A stretch of DNA of 64,000 bases, taken from positions 1,424,277-1,488,276 of the forward strand of contig OX638325.1 in the NCBI GenBank assembly GCA_951812795.1. The letters run 5' to 3'. This document shows positions 35,310 through 43,123 of the stretch, one piece after another; positions within the stretch are counted from its first letter, which is position 1, and each line of letters begins with the position of its first letter. Position numbers and translations under genes: made by a program. The DNA is from an uncultured Dehalococcoidia bacterium. Its GTDB lineage: Bacteria > Chloroflexota > Dehalococcoidia > Lucifugimonadales > Lucifugimonadaceae. The notes beneath the pieces were generated by a model. It was not told the origin of the DNA, made no database searches, and was given only the letters and a program-made list of their open reading frames with translations.

Positions 35310-36107
35310 TCACCAGACGGAGTAGCCGCCGTCTACTGGGATGGAGGTGCCGGTGACAAAGTCAGAGGCGTTTGAGGCTAGGAAGACGGCGGTGCCGGCG
35401 AGGTCGGCAGGAATGCCCCAACGATCGGCGGGCGTGCGATCTTGGACGAGTTGATAGCGTTCGGGGAAGAGTTCCTTGAACTGGTTGGTCATCTCGGTGA
35501 CGATCCAGCCGGGCAGGATGGCGTTGGCTTGGACGTTGTGTCGGGCCCATGCGACGGCGCAGGATTTCGTGTACTGCACCACTCCGCCTTTCGAAGCGGC
35601 GTATGCGGAGGCGTATGCGGTGCCGAAGATGGACATCATGGAGCCGATGTTGATGTATTTTCCGGCGCCCTTGTCTCGCATGTGGTCGAAGGTGAGGGAG
35701 GAGACGTTGTGCATGGAGGTGAGGTTGGTGTCGATGACGTAACGCCAGTCCTCGTCGGAGAGGTTCTGGGGCTCGTCGGAGCGCTTGTTGGTGCCGGCGT
35801 TGTTGACGATGATGTCCCAACCGCCGAAAGTGGACATCGTCTCATCGAGCGCCGCTTGGATAGATGCTCGGTCGGTGACATCGCAGGATAGGGCGAGGAC
35901 CTGTGAGGATTCGCCACCCGCAGCTTGGGTGAGGGTTTCGACCGCGGCATCGAGTTTGTCGGCGTTTCGCGCGGCGATCGCTACGTTGGCACCGTGCTCG
36001 ATGAAGCCCTGGGCGATGCCCAGGCCGATGCCACCGTTACCGCCAGTTATGAAGGCGGTTTTGTTTGAGAGGTCGAAGGGGGAGTCGTGGAGGGAGTGGT
36101 GGGACAT
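35310..36107 (-). CDS. Short-chain dehydrogenase/reductase (gluconate 5-dehydrogenase-like)
   Basis: The NAD(P) motif is TGGNGGIGLGIA; the NNAG motif appears as VNNAGT; the catalytic YxxxK is YAASKGG. The 265-residue length is standard. The C-terminal SIPVDGGYSVW is characteristic of the family. It could oxidise a sugar acid or polyol. It stands alone on the minus strand and ends against the dispersed repeat. Confidence 0.92.
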   Translation of the reverse strand: MSHHSLHDSPFDLSNKTAFITGGNGGIGLGIAQGFIEHGANVAIAARNADKLDAAVETLTQAAGGESSQVLALSCDVTDRASIQAALDETMSTFGGWDIIVNNAGTNKRSDEPQNLSDEDWRYVIDTNLTSMHNVSSLTFDHMRDKGAGKYINIGSMMSIFGTAYASAYAASKGGVVQYTKSCAVAWARHNVQANAILPGWIVTEMTNQFKELFPERYQLVQDRTPADRWGIPADLAGTAVFLASNASDFVTGTSIPVDGGYSVW

Positions 36108-36193
36108 GGGGTTGGGGTTGTGTTGGTAGTTGTAATTGCGTGGTTAAGGATATATGGCATGATCACTGCCAACTTGGCCATTGTATTCGGAGC

Positions 36194-36362
36194 TTTCAGT
36201 CTTGACTCGCCAGGTAGCCGAGCTTGCCTGTTGGTCAAGAACCATGCCAGAGCCATTTGAATGCGAGATCGCGGACCAGGAGCGTGGCATGTGCCAACAC
36301 ATTCGTCGCGTGGATTAAGTCAGTTTCGGCGCGGGTAGTGGGAGATACCTGTTCTTATTCTG
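36194..36362 (-). pseudogene. Decayed N-terminal copy of the neighbouring membrane protein
   Basis: Reading the minus strand gives TRAETDLIHATNVLAHATLL, then VRDLAFKWLWHGS, a stop, PTGKLGYLASQD and a second stop. This matches TARAEAALTHVATLLALATL and VNDLVFKSLWHGSWWTGKL at the start of the intact gene at 36378-38030. The nonsense codons and the absence of the rest show a decayed partial duplicate. Confidence 0.8.
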
Positions 36363-36377
36363 CAAACACTCTAAACA

Positions 36378-38030
36378 TCAAGCCCCATCGGTCGGACCAT
36401 GAGGCGGTAGGGGACGCTGCTTCGAGGATTCGGCTAGTATCTTCATCCTCATCCAGATGCCGAAAATGACCGATACGGTTGCTACTAGCAATACCGAACA
36501 AATCTTGGAGCCTTCAAGCACGAAATTCCCGTTTACCCATAGCAAAAAAGCAAATTCGGACACTAGGATCATCGCAAGGAAGCCCATCAGAATTCCGACC
36601 ATCATTGGCACCGCGTTGATTCTTGACAGCGCGAAAACAAACGGCGCTGACAAAAAGAACGCGACGATTGGAAACGCTACTGCAAGATCTGGGGTAACTA
36701 GCTCAGTGGCATTCGAAAGATCCGAAAAAGCCATGAGGCCTAGGACCGCCGGTACTGATGGGATCAACGCGGCCAGCATTATCAATACGTCTCTACATCG
36801 GATTTCAGACGCCCTATGAACAAAACCTGCACATATGGCCAACGGTATCAAAGCCATGAGCAGCAATCCAAAAGACCCAGCGTCGCCTCTCGATTGAATC
36901 ATCGAAATTATCCCAAACGTCAATAGCGCGATGGAGCCTGCGCCAAACAATGTCAGGGATATCGCTCCGGCAACCCCGACATCGAAGTTGAAAGACCGCG
37001 TGACTAGGACGAGGGTGAATATCATGAAAGATGCCGCTAACCCAGCTGAAACAACGAGCAATTCATCGATATCTAATAGCGTAGAGACGCGCGATGAAAT
37101 CGAGTAGTCCAGCGGTTTAAGTTCTCCGACCGCCCTTCGCTCCCATCTTCCGCCCGGGGTCCCAACAACGACACCTTGAAGCCCCATTGCCAATATGACG
37201 TTCCCGGTTCGTTCGTCGTAGAAGATCGAGTAAGGAGCGATCGAAACTTTTCTTCCTTCCAAGTGGCGAGTAGAGGCGCGTAAAGCGATCGAATCGCGCC
37301 GTTTGCTCTTGACGATGCTCGAAAAGACGACCTCTGTCTTGCCTTCATGGGAAAGCGTCACGTTCGTGTCCTCGATCCTAAAGGTGCCTCGGGACGTCTC
37401 TACTCTGCGCACAGCTTCGCGAAACGAATAGCCCGAACCACCGTGATAACGAATTTCCCCGTCGGCATTAGTCGTGATGGCATAGATTCCCTGAACGGTA
37501 GGTGGATAAGTAGTTGCGACTGAAGCGACGGACGCAAGTGCGGCAACCAGTAGTCCAAGTCTCATTCGTGTTGCAACGCTGTCGATTTTGGCGCTCCGCC
37601 ATACCCAGATCGCGGTGGCCATTCCCAAGGGGATGACGATCGAGTCAGTTGGATCGAACGGCGAACCGCCCGGAGTGCCCCTCAGGAGTGAGAAGCCGCC
37701 CATCACCACGTCTCGAAGAGGTTCAAACGTGTTGTAGGCGGCGTATAGAAGCGGGAGCCCGATGTAGGCGATGACCCATGCGGCGCGTTGGGCAGTTGGG
37801 TTGCGTCGTGCGAAGAAGGTGAGTGGTAGGGCTAGGAGCGGCGGCGAGAAGATGACCCAAGCGAGGTCGCTAAGTTTACCGGTCCACCACGAGCCGTGCC
37901 ACAGCGACTTGAAGACGAGGTCGTTGACTAGCAGGGTGGCGAGCGCCAACAGCGTCGCCACATGGGTTAGAGCGGCTTCGGCGCGGGCGGTGGGGTGCGA
38001 TGATGGCGCGTAGTCGCAGTTTGTCGTCAC
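36378..38030 (-). CDS. Multi-pass membrane protein of unknown function
   Basis: Roughly four membrane segments lie in the first ~190 residues (for example ALPLTFF and AAWVIAYIGLPLLYAA), then a beta-rich extracytoplasmic stretch (~200-320) containing GEIRYHGGSGYSF and DERTGNVILAMGLQG, then about seven more hydrophobic segments to the C-terminus. No known family is recognised. The GTG at 38030 gives VTTNCDYAPSS and is preferred; a TTG at 38066 is the other option. A decayed copy of its first ~60 residues lies just downstream. Confidence 0.7.
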   Translation of the reverse strand: MTTNCDYAPSSHPTARAEAALTHVATLLALATLLVNDLVFKSLWHGSWWTGKLSDLAWVIFSPPLLALPLTFFARRNPTAQRAAWVIAYIGLPLLYAAYNTFEPLRDVVMGGFSLLRGTPGGSPFDPTDSIVIPLGMATAIWVWRSAKIDSVATRMRLGLLVAALASVASVATTYPPTVQGIYAITTNADGEIRYHGGSGYSFREAVRRVETSRGTFRIEDTNVTLSHEGKTEVVFSSIVKSKRRDSIALRASTRHLEGRKVSIAPYSIFYDERTGNVILAMGLQGVVVGTPGGRWERRAVGELKPLDYSISSRVSTLLDIDELLVVSAGLAASFMIFTLVLVTRSFNFDVGVAGAISLTLFGAGSIALLTFGIISMIQSRGDAGSFGLLLMALIPLAICAGFVHRASEIRCRDVLIMLAALIPSVPAVLGLMAFSDLSNATELVTPDLAVAFPIVAFFLSAPFVFALSRINAVPMMVGILMGFLAMILVSEFAFLLWVNGNFVLEGSKICSVLLVATVSVIFGIWMRMKILAESSKQRPLPPHGPTDGA

Positions 38031-38090
38031 TCGAGACAATCTGCCGCGAATGTTACTAGTTAGCAATGAGAAACGAATGCATGGCGTCCT

Positions 38091-38309
38091 TCAGGCCAGT
38101 TGGAATTCTTCGCGTGAGACTTGGACCGGGTCGGGCAACTCTTCTCCCTGTTCCAGCATGGCTTGGATGTGCATCGATCCCGCCTCAACGATAAGACGCC
38201 TGACTTCGTCTGTGGATTCGGCGGCGGCGATACACCCAGGTAGTTCCAAGATGTATGCGCTGCAGTTTGTGGGACCCTCTTCGATCACCACGGTATATGT
38301 TCGCGACAT
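38091..38309 (-). CDS. hicB: HicB family antitoxin
   Basis: A 72-residue HicB-like protein: SRTYTVVIEEGPTNCSAYIL and ELPGCIAAAESTDEVRRLIVEAG are the core RNase-H-like fold. No DNA-binding domain is seen at the C-terminus, so it is a short form. It follows the hicA toxin gene with a 15-bp gap on the same strand. Confidence 0.9.
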   Translation of the reverse strand: MSRTYTVVIEEGPTNCSAYILELPGCIAAAESTDEVRRLIVEAGSMHIQAMLEQGEELPDPVQVSREEFQLA

Positions 38310-38324
38310 CGGATTCTCCTGACT

Positions 38325-38516
38325 TCAGCGTAAGCCCATTTGTTTGAGGATACTCGCCCAGGTACGAGGATGGAGATCCTCTTTTGGGTGTCCCGCTATC
38401 GTTACTACTCCGGGTTTCGAAGGATGTGTGTATTGTCGATGACTGCCTCTGGTGCGATTCAACCGCCAACCTTCTTCTCTAGCCAATCGGATCGCGTCTC
38501 GAACTTTGGGCGGCAT
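38325..38516 (-). CDS. hicA: HicA family mRNA-interferase toxin
   Basis: A 63-residue dsRBD-like toxin with its catalytic His26 in RGSHRQYTHP, preceded by VRDAIRLAREEGWRLN, and ended by SILKQMGLR. HicA proteins cut mRNA and tmRNA; HicB neutralises them. Order hicA-hicB is standard. The two genes lie between a membrane protein and an orphan DNA methyltransferase on the same strand. Confidence 0.92.
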   Translation of the reverse strand: MPPKVRDAIRLAREEGWRLNRTRGSHRQYTHPSKPGVVTIAGHPKEDLHPRTWASILKQMGLR

Positions 38517-38589
38517 GATTCCAGCTTAATTCGATCCTAGTTATCCATGCTGCAAGGGCGACCACAAGGGGCACCCCTACGATTTCGGC

Positions 38590-39285
38590 TTACCCGTTCA
38601 CATCACACCCGACAAACGTCCGCCCTGCCAATTGACATGCTTCGAGGACGCTGAAACTCCCCGCAGCGGGGTCTAGGACTGGATCATCGGGAGCGGTCAC
38701 CGCTTCGATCAAGGCCTGCTGGAGTGCTACTGGTTTTGGGTGGACGCCCTTTGACGACGGTGCTTTTTCTGTCCAGACATCCGGGATGTCGTGGCGGGTC
38801 CAGATGCCTTTGGCTCGTTTGGGGGCTTTTTGGAGGACGATGAGGTATTCGGCGGTGCGGCGGGTGCGGTAGCCCATGCCGATGCGGCCTTTGTTCCAAG
38901 TGATGAGATCTACGGTTTCGAGGGTTGTGCCTTCGATCCACTCGTCGATGCCAGAGCAGAGGTGGAACTTGTCGATCCAGAGGAATAGGTGTCCGCTGGG
39001 GCCGAGGACGCGGTCGATGGCTCGGATGAATTCCGCGATGGTTTCCGATGACATCTGGGGTAGAGCCGAGCGTTGCTTGCCGCGGAGGACGCCTTCGTTG
39101 CCGTAGCTGAGTTTATCGAGAACGCCTCGGTACTGGGGGTCGAAGAAGGTTGCGGCGATGGAGGCATCGGGCAGTTCGGCGAGGAAGTCTAGGCCGTCCA
39201 TCGCGACGCGAGTGTCGCGGGGAATCGATGGGGGGAGTTCGTTTTGGACGATGCTGCCGGTTCGTTCGTTGGAGTAGACGGTCAT
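38590..39285 (-). CDS. Orphan DNA methyltransferase (beta class, phage-like)
   Basis: The ATG at 39285 gives MTVYSNERTGSI. The catalytic motif IV reads FFDPQYRG where most have DPPY or SPPY; the AdoMet motif is LDPAAGSFSVLEA and VGCDVN at the end. Order shows a beta-class enzyme. No nuclease is adjacent, so it is orphan; the DPQY form is known in phage and orphan methylases. Its start is close to and divergent from the haloalkane dehalogenase gene. Confidence 0.82.
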   Translation of the reverse strand: MTVYSNERTGSIVQNELPPSIPRDTRVAMDGLDFLAELPDASIAATFFDPQYRGVLDKLSYGNEGVLRGKQRSALPQMSSETIAEFIRAIDRVLGPSGHLFLWIDKFHLCSGIDEWIEGTTLETVDLITWNKGRIGMGYRTRRTAEYLIVLQKAPKRAKGIWTRHDIPDVWTEKAPSSKGVHPKPVALQQALIEAVTAPDDPVLDPAAGSFSVLEACQLAGRTFVGCDVNG

Positions 39286-39414
39286 GTTCGAAAGTCTAGA
39301 CGCAAGGTGTCGCGGTGTGTCGTCTATAATCGCAGTCGCCAGTTGACCAAGGTTATGTGGAACGGGTGGTACTCGAGTATCACTCACTTTCTAGAACACA
39401 GTAAGGAGATTGAG

Positions 39415-40308
39415 TTGCAGCAGTCCGCCTCTCTTGCAAGGCCCGATTGGGTATCTGAGACGATGTTTCCGTTTCAGAGCAATTTTTTCACAACGCCATC
39501 AGGACACCAGATGCATTATGTCGACGAGGGGAAGGGTGAGCCGATAGTTTTCTTGCATGGCAATCCATCATGGTCGTTCGAGTTTCGGCATCTGATAAAC
39601 GGACTGAGTTCAGATTTCAGATGTGTTGCCCCGGATCACATCGGGTTTGGTTTGTCTGGCCGCAGTCAATCGAGCACAGACCATCATCCCGACGCTCATG
39701 CTAAGTCAGTTGAGGCACTGTTGTTGAGGTTGGACCTTCGCGATATCACGTTGTACATGTCTGATTGGGGTGGCCCTATCGGGTTAGATTTTGCGCGGCG
39801 TCATCCGGATCGAGTTAAGCGGATCGTGGTCGCGAATACTTGGAGTTGGCCGGTGAACGACGACATGCATTTCAGACGGTTCAGCTTCATGATGAGGAGT
39901 TGGGTCGGTCAATTGCTGATCAAGAGGTTCAACTGCTTCGTCAACAAGGTGGTTCCCAAGGCGGTGGGCGATCCAGGAATCTTGACGCCGGAAGTTATGG
40001 ACCACTACCGGTACGCGCAGCCGGACTGGGGTGCGCGAGCGGCGTGTGCGGCTTTGCCCGGACATATCATCCGGGCGAGCGACTGGCTAGGTTCGATCTG
40101 GAACGATCGCGCGGCTTTTGCTGAGAAACCGGCTTTGGTCTTGTGGGGTTTGAAAGATATCGCGTTCCGTGCCAAGGAGTTGGAAAAGTGGAAATCTTCG
40201 TTGGCGAACGTCGAGGTGCGTGAGTTTGAAGATTGCGGGCATTTCCTAGCTGAAGAGGCGCCGGAACGGATATTACCCGAACTTCGAGAGTTGCTAGCGA
40301 AAAGCTAG
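39415..40308 (+). CDS. Haloalkane dehalogenase-like alpha/beta hydrolase
   Basis: The TTG at 39415 is preceded by AAGGAG six bases upstream, giving a 297-residue protein of the family's normal length; longer in-frame starts (39355, 39244) lack such a site. The halide-binding Asn is N50 in HGNPSWSF, and Trp118 sits next to the nucleophile Asp117 in SDWGGPIG. The catalytic acid is probably Asp248 (WGLKDIAF) and the His is His276 (CGHFLAEEAPE). These residues fit hydrolysis of haloalkanes, though some family members act on other esters. It converges tail to tail with the selenoprotein-like redoxin gene. Confidence 0.87.
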   Translation: MQQSASLARPDWVSETMFPFQSNFFTTPSGHQMHYVDEGKGEPIVFLHGNPSWSFEFRHLINGLSSDFRCVAPDHIGFGLSGRSQSSTDHHPDAHAKSVEALLLRLDLRDITLYMSDWGGPIGLDFARRHPDRVKRIVVANTWSWPVNDDMHFRRFSFMMRSWVGQLLIKRFNCFVNKVVPKAVGDPGILTPEVMDHYRYAQPDWGARAACAALPGHIIRASDWLGSIWNDRAAFAEKPALVLWGLKDIAFRAKELEKWKSSLANVEVREFEDCGHFLAEEAPERILPELRELLAKS

Positions 40309-41094
40309 CTACTGCAACGGATAAGTAGGCTCGATGCCGCTGACATCAAACCCAGCTTCGTCAAGCAAGAGGCGGATGACTTGCTCCGTCTCTTCATACT
40401 TCCCTTCGCCGAAGTGGCGGAAGCGGAGGTTGCCTTCGGGATCGAAGATGTATTTGGCGGGCCAGTAGCGGTTGGTGAAGTAGCGCCAGGTGGAGTAGTC
40501 GTTGTCCTGGACCACGAGCCAGCCGATGTCGTTCTCTTCGACGGCGGCGCTAAGTCTGTATATCCTCTTCTCGAAATCGAATTCGGGAGTGTGCACTCCT
40601 AGGATGGTGAGCCCGGCGTTAGCGTAGCTCTCATGCCATGCCCTCAAGGCCGGCCACGTGTTCTTACAGTTGTATCAAGTATAGGTCCAGAAATCGACCA
40701 CCACCACTCTCCCGCTGTCGCGGATCTCGGCAATCGTGGTCGGCTCTCCGTTTAACCACTCCTGCGTGTTCTTAAGTTCGTAATCGGTTCGGTCGTCAAC
40801 TGGGGGATACTGATCCATGGCGATGCCGGGCAGGATCTTCTTGGCCCAATACGGGGATTCGGTCGCGGTCGGTGCGATTGTTGCGGTCGGTGCTTGCGCC
40901 GCGGTTGGTGGAGGCGCGGTAGTTGCGGTCGATGCAGGCACCGTGGTCGCGGCGACTTGTGCAATCTCGCCGCCGTCACCTTCTTCGGCTCCACAGCTGA
41001 CCAACGCAAGACCAATCACCATCACTGCTGCGATCAGCAGGTAGGAGCGAAACGTTATCTGGCGGTTGCGCAACAAAGTTAAACTCGCATACAT
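40309..41094 (-). CDS. Lipoprotein redoxin with in-frame TGA at the first redox Cys (probable selenoprotein)
   Basis: The frame from 41094 to 40309 is continuous except for TGA at 40675-40677 (codon 140). It reads DFWTYT, then TGA, then YNCKNTWPALRAWHE. Relatives in this thioredoxin-like family have WTYTCxNC, so TGA sits exactly where the first active-site Cys belongs, giving U-x-x-C. The downstream half keeps GVHTPEFDFEK, NDYSTWRYFTNRYWPAKYIFD and FGEGKYEETEQ without decay. The N-terminus is a lipoprotein signal (lipobox LVSC, Cys34) with a Thr/Ala/Pro linker. A hairpin can be drawn in the mRNA 21-40 bases after the TGA (40635-40654), within the distance range of bacterial SECIS elements. 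A nonsense mutation or read error is the alternative. Confidence 0.75.
40635..40654 (-). promoter_or_regulatory. Candidate bacterial SECIS hairpin
   Basis: In the mRNA the stem GCCGGCC pairs with GGGCAUGGC (one bulged A, two G-U pairs) around the short loop UUGAG or UGA. The loop begins about 28 bases after the UGA. This fold was drawn by hand and not scored. Confidence 0.4.
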
Positions 41095-41127
41095 CTCGCA
41101 AGACCAGGATCGAGGATCAATCCGTAA

Positions 41128-42024
41128 ATGTCAACGATACCATCTTCTGACCAACCTATCGTCGTAGCTCCGACACCCACGCCGTTCCGAGACGACGCCG
41201 ATCAATCGCTCGATTTCGACGCCCTAGAACGTAACGTCGGGCGTTGGCTCGACACCCCGCTCTCCGGCTTCGTAGTCGTAACCGCCAACGGCGAGGAGAC
41301 GATGCTCAGCGAAGCGGAACGATTGCAAACCGTCGAGACTGTGTCCGCCGCCCACGATGGTCAGAAATTCGTCATCGCCGGCGTCGACGAACGCTCCACC
41401 ATCGAAACCCTGCGACTATCCGAGAACTACGCAAGAGCGGGAGCCGACTTCATCCGGATGCGGATACCGCGGAACATGTCTGCCGCGGACCTGGTCACGT
41501 ACTACAGCTACGTGACCTCGCGCTGCCCGCTCCCCGTGGTGGTGATACATCAGACCTTCGCCCGTGGCGGCGACCCGGCCGCACCGCCGTCGGTCATAGC
41601 CGAGCTCTGCGGTATGGACAACGTCTTCGCCTACATCACCGACCACTCGATCCTCTTCGAGCAGCAGGTGATACCGAACATTCCGGATGGCGTGAGGAAG
41701 TGGAATTGCAGCGGCGCGCTCCTCGCGTTTGGCACTATGATCGGCTGCGATGGCGCGTGCATGCTCCTCGGCAACATCGCACCCGCGCTCTGCATGGATA
41801 TCGTCAGCGCCGGGTTCCGAGGCGACTACAAGACCGCGGTCGAGTTGCAACGGATCGCATCCAAGCTCAACGTTATCGTGATGAACACCATCGGCGCACC
41901 CAAGACGGCCCTTTCAATGCTCGGCTACGAGTACGGTGACCCCAGACGACCTACGGCGCCAGTGTCCGACGAATCCAAAGCCGCCATCGAGGCGGTCTTG
42001 CGAGAGACGGGGTTGTTGCATTAG
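41128..42024 (+). CDS. DapA-family protein lacking the usual catalytic residues
   Basis: The TIM-barrel layout of the dihydrodipicolinate synthase/N-acetylneuraminate lyase family is plain: APTPTPF at the start, VVVTANGEETMLSEAER for the phosphate-like loop region, VIAGVDERSTIETL. However the Schiff-base Lys position reads Thr171 (FAYITDHS instead of GIKDSS-like), and the Tyr of the proton relay is Ile140 (PVVVIHQ instead of PVLLYN). It is therefore probably not a normal Lys-dependent aldolase. The gene is divergent from the redoxin gene. Confidence 0.82.
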   Translation: MSTIPSSDQPIVVAPTPTPFRDDADQSLDFDALERNVGRWLDTPLSGFVVVTANGEETMLSEAERLQTVETVSAAHDGQKFVIAGVDERSTIETLRLSENYARAGADFIRMRIPRNMSAADLVTYYSYVTSRCPLPVVVIHQTFARGGDPAAPPSVIAELCGMDNVFAYITDHSILFEQQVIPNIPDGVRKWNCSGALLAFGTMIGCDGACMLLGNIAPALCMDIVSAGFRGDYKTAVELQRIASKLNVIVMNTIGAPKTALSMLGYEYGDPRRPTAPVSDESKAAIEAVLRETGLLH

Positions 42025-42120
42025 TACATACATCATCAATTGAGCAGATCAACCTAGCAACTCGGCCGTAAAACAGGTATCATAAGTAGCAGGAATATTG
42101 AATGGATTCGAGATAAGACG

Positions 42121-42672
42121 ATGTATCAGCCGCAGTTCGACAGCGAGAAGTTCCGCGAGTTGATGTTGTACGTCGCGGATCAAAGCCGGGACGATCCCTG
42201 GTTCGGTGCCGTCAAGCTCAACAAGATCTTGTACTACTGCGATTTTCAGGCTTTCGCTTGGTTGCAGAAACCGATTACTGGGGCGACGTACACCAGATTG
42301 CGGGAAGGTCCTGCTCCACGCCAATTGATGCGCGAACGACAAGCGTTGTTGGACGAAGGTTTGGCGACTATCGAAACACAGATGGTGTTTAGGTATACCC
42401 AACAGCGCCTAGTTCCGACCCGACGCGGTTGCGAACTGGGAAACCACTTCCTGGACATCGAGAGGGAAGTCATCGACGAAGTATTGGAATTCCTCAAACC
42501 GTTGACGGCTAAAGAGGTGTCGGATTTGTCGCATGACGAGGTGGGGTGGATATTGGCCCAGGATCGCGAACGCATTCCATACGAAACCGCTTGGCTCCCG
42601 CCGATCAGCGATGTGGACGCACAGATGATGGCTGAAGGCGGCGCGGCATCCATGAACGTGCAGACGTCATAA
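42121..42672 (+). CDS. PanA-like (Panacea/DUF4065, SocA-like) antitoxin
   Basis: The domain is recognised by AVKLNKILYYCDFQAFAWLQ, PITGATYTRLREGPAP, and the end LSHDEVGWILAQDRERIPYETAW. Panacea-domain proteins are versatile antitoxins (including SocA) that neutralise a range of unrelated toxins encoded beside them. It is followed after 16 bp by a small gene of unknown function, which is the natural toxin candidate. Length is 183. Confidence 0.85.
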   Translation: MYQPQFDSEKFRELMLYVADQSRDDPWFGAVKLNKILYYCDFQAFAWLQKPITGATYTRLREGPAPRQLMRERQALLDEGLATIETQMVFRYTQQRLVPTRRGCELGNHFLDIEREVIDEVLEFLKPLTAKEVSDLSHDEVGWILAQDRERIPYETAWLPPISDVDAQMMAEGGAASMNVQTS

Positions 42673-42688
42673 AGGTTCCTCCCTTCAG

Positions 42689-43039
42689 TTGTCACCGAAG
42701 AATCTTTACGGCGAGGATTGGCAACCGCCCAAACAGCCGATAGTTAATCTGAGCCCCGATGCTTGGGCGAAATTGCAAGAGGTCGGTTTCACCGATTGGT
42801 TGGCGCACGATACCAAGGATAGCGTTAACGGTATTCTGAAGTGGTTGTGTGAGCGCGCGCTCCAACAGGCTGAACACGACGGCACACCCGCGTTTTACGA
42901 CCTCGATGACAATTTGAACTTCACGTTCGCATTCCGCGATCCTTCTACTCGTGCGATGAGTTGGTGGAAGGTGACTTTCGAGTTGCTCGACGAACGTGCT
43001 TCCTACTTTGACGTCAAACGCGTCGAGCGAATGGATTGA
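42689..43039 (+). CDS. Small unknown protein next to PanA-like antitoxin
   Basis: A 116-residue, acidic, single-domain protein starting at TTG. Visible text: VGFTDWLAHDTKDSVNGIL, KWLCERALQQAEHDGTPAFY, LNFTFAFRD and MSWWKVTFELLDERASYF. No family is recognised. The 16-bp spacing and same strand as the PanA-like gene suggest a toxin-antitoxin pair with a novel toxin; this rests on context alone. Confidence 0.55.
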   Translation: MSPKNLYGEDWQPPKQPIVNLSPDAWAKLQEVGFTDWLAHDTKDSVNGILKWLCERALQQAEHDGTPAFYDLDDNLNFTFAFRDPSTRAMSWWKVTFELLDERASYFDVKRVERMD

Positions 43040-43123
43040 TCAGATTTCATCCAAGTAGTTTGGTGCGGGGGCGAATCATCTAGAATCGATGAGTCGTCGC
43101 GACCCGAATCCGAACCGCACCGA

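Noticed and set aside
40309..40677. Two separate genes, a truncated lipoprotein and a short redoxin
   Set aside because: The pieces share one frame, lie either side of a single TGA at a known Cys position, and the second has no start codon with a ribosome-binding site close to the TGA.
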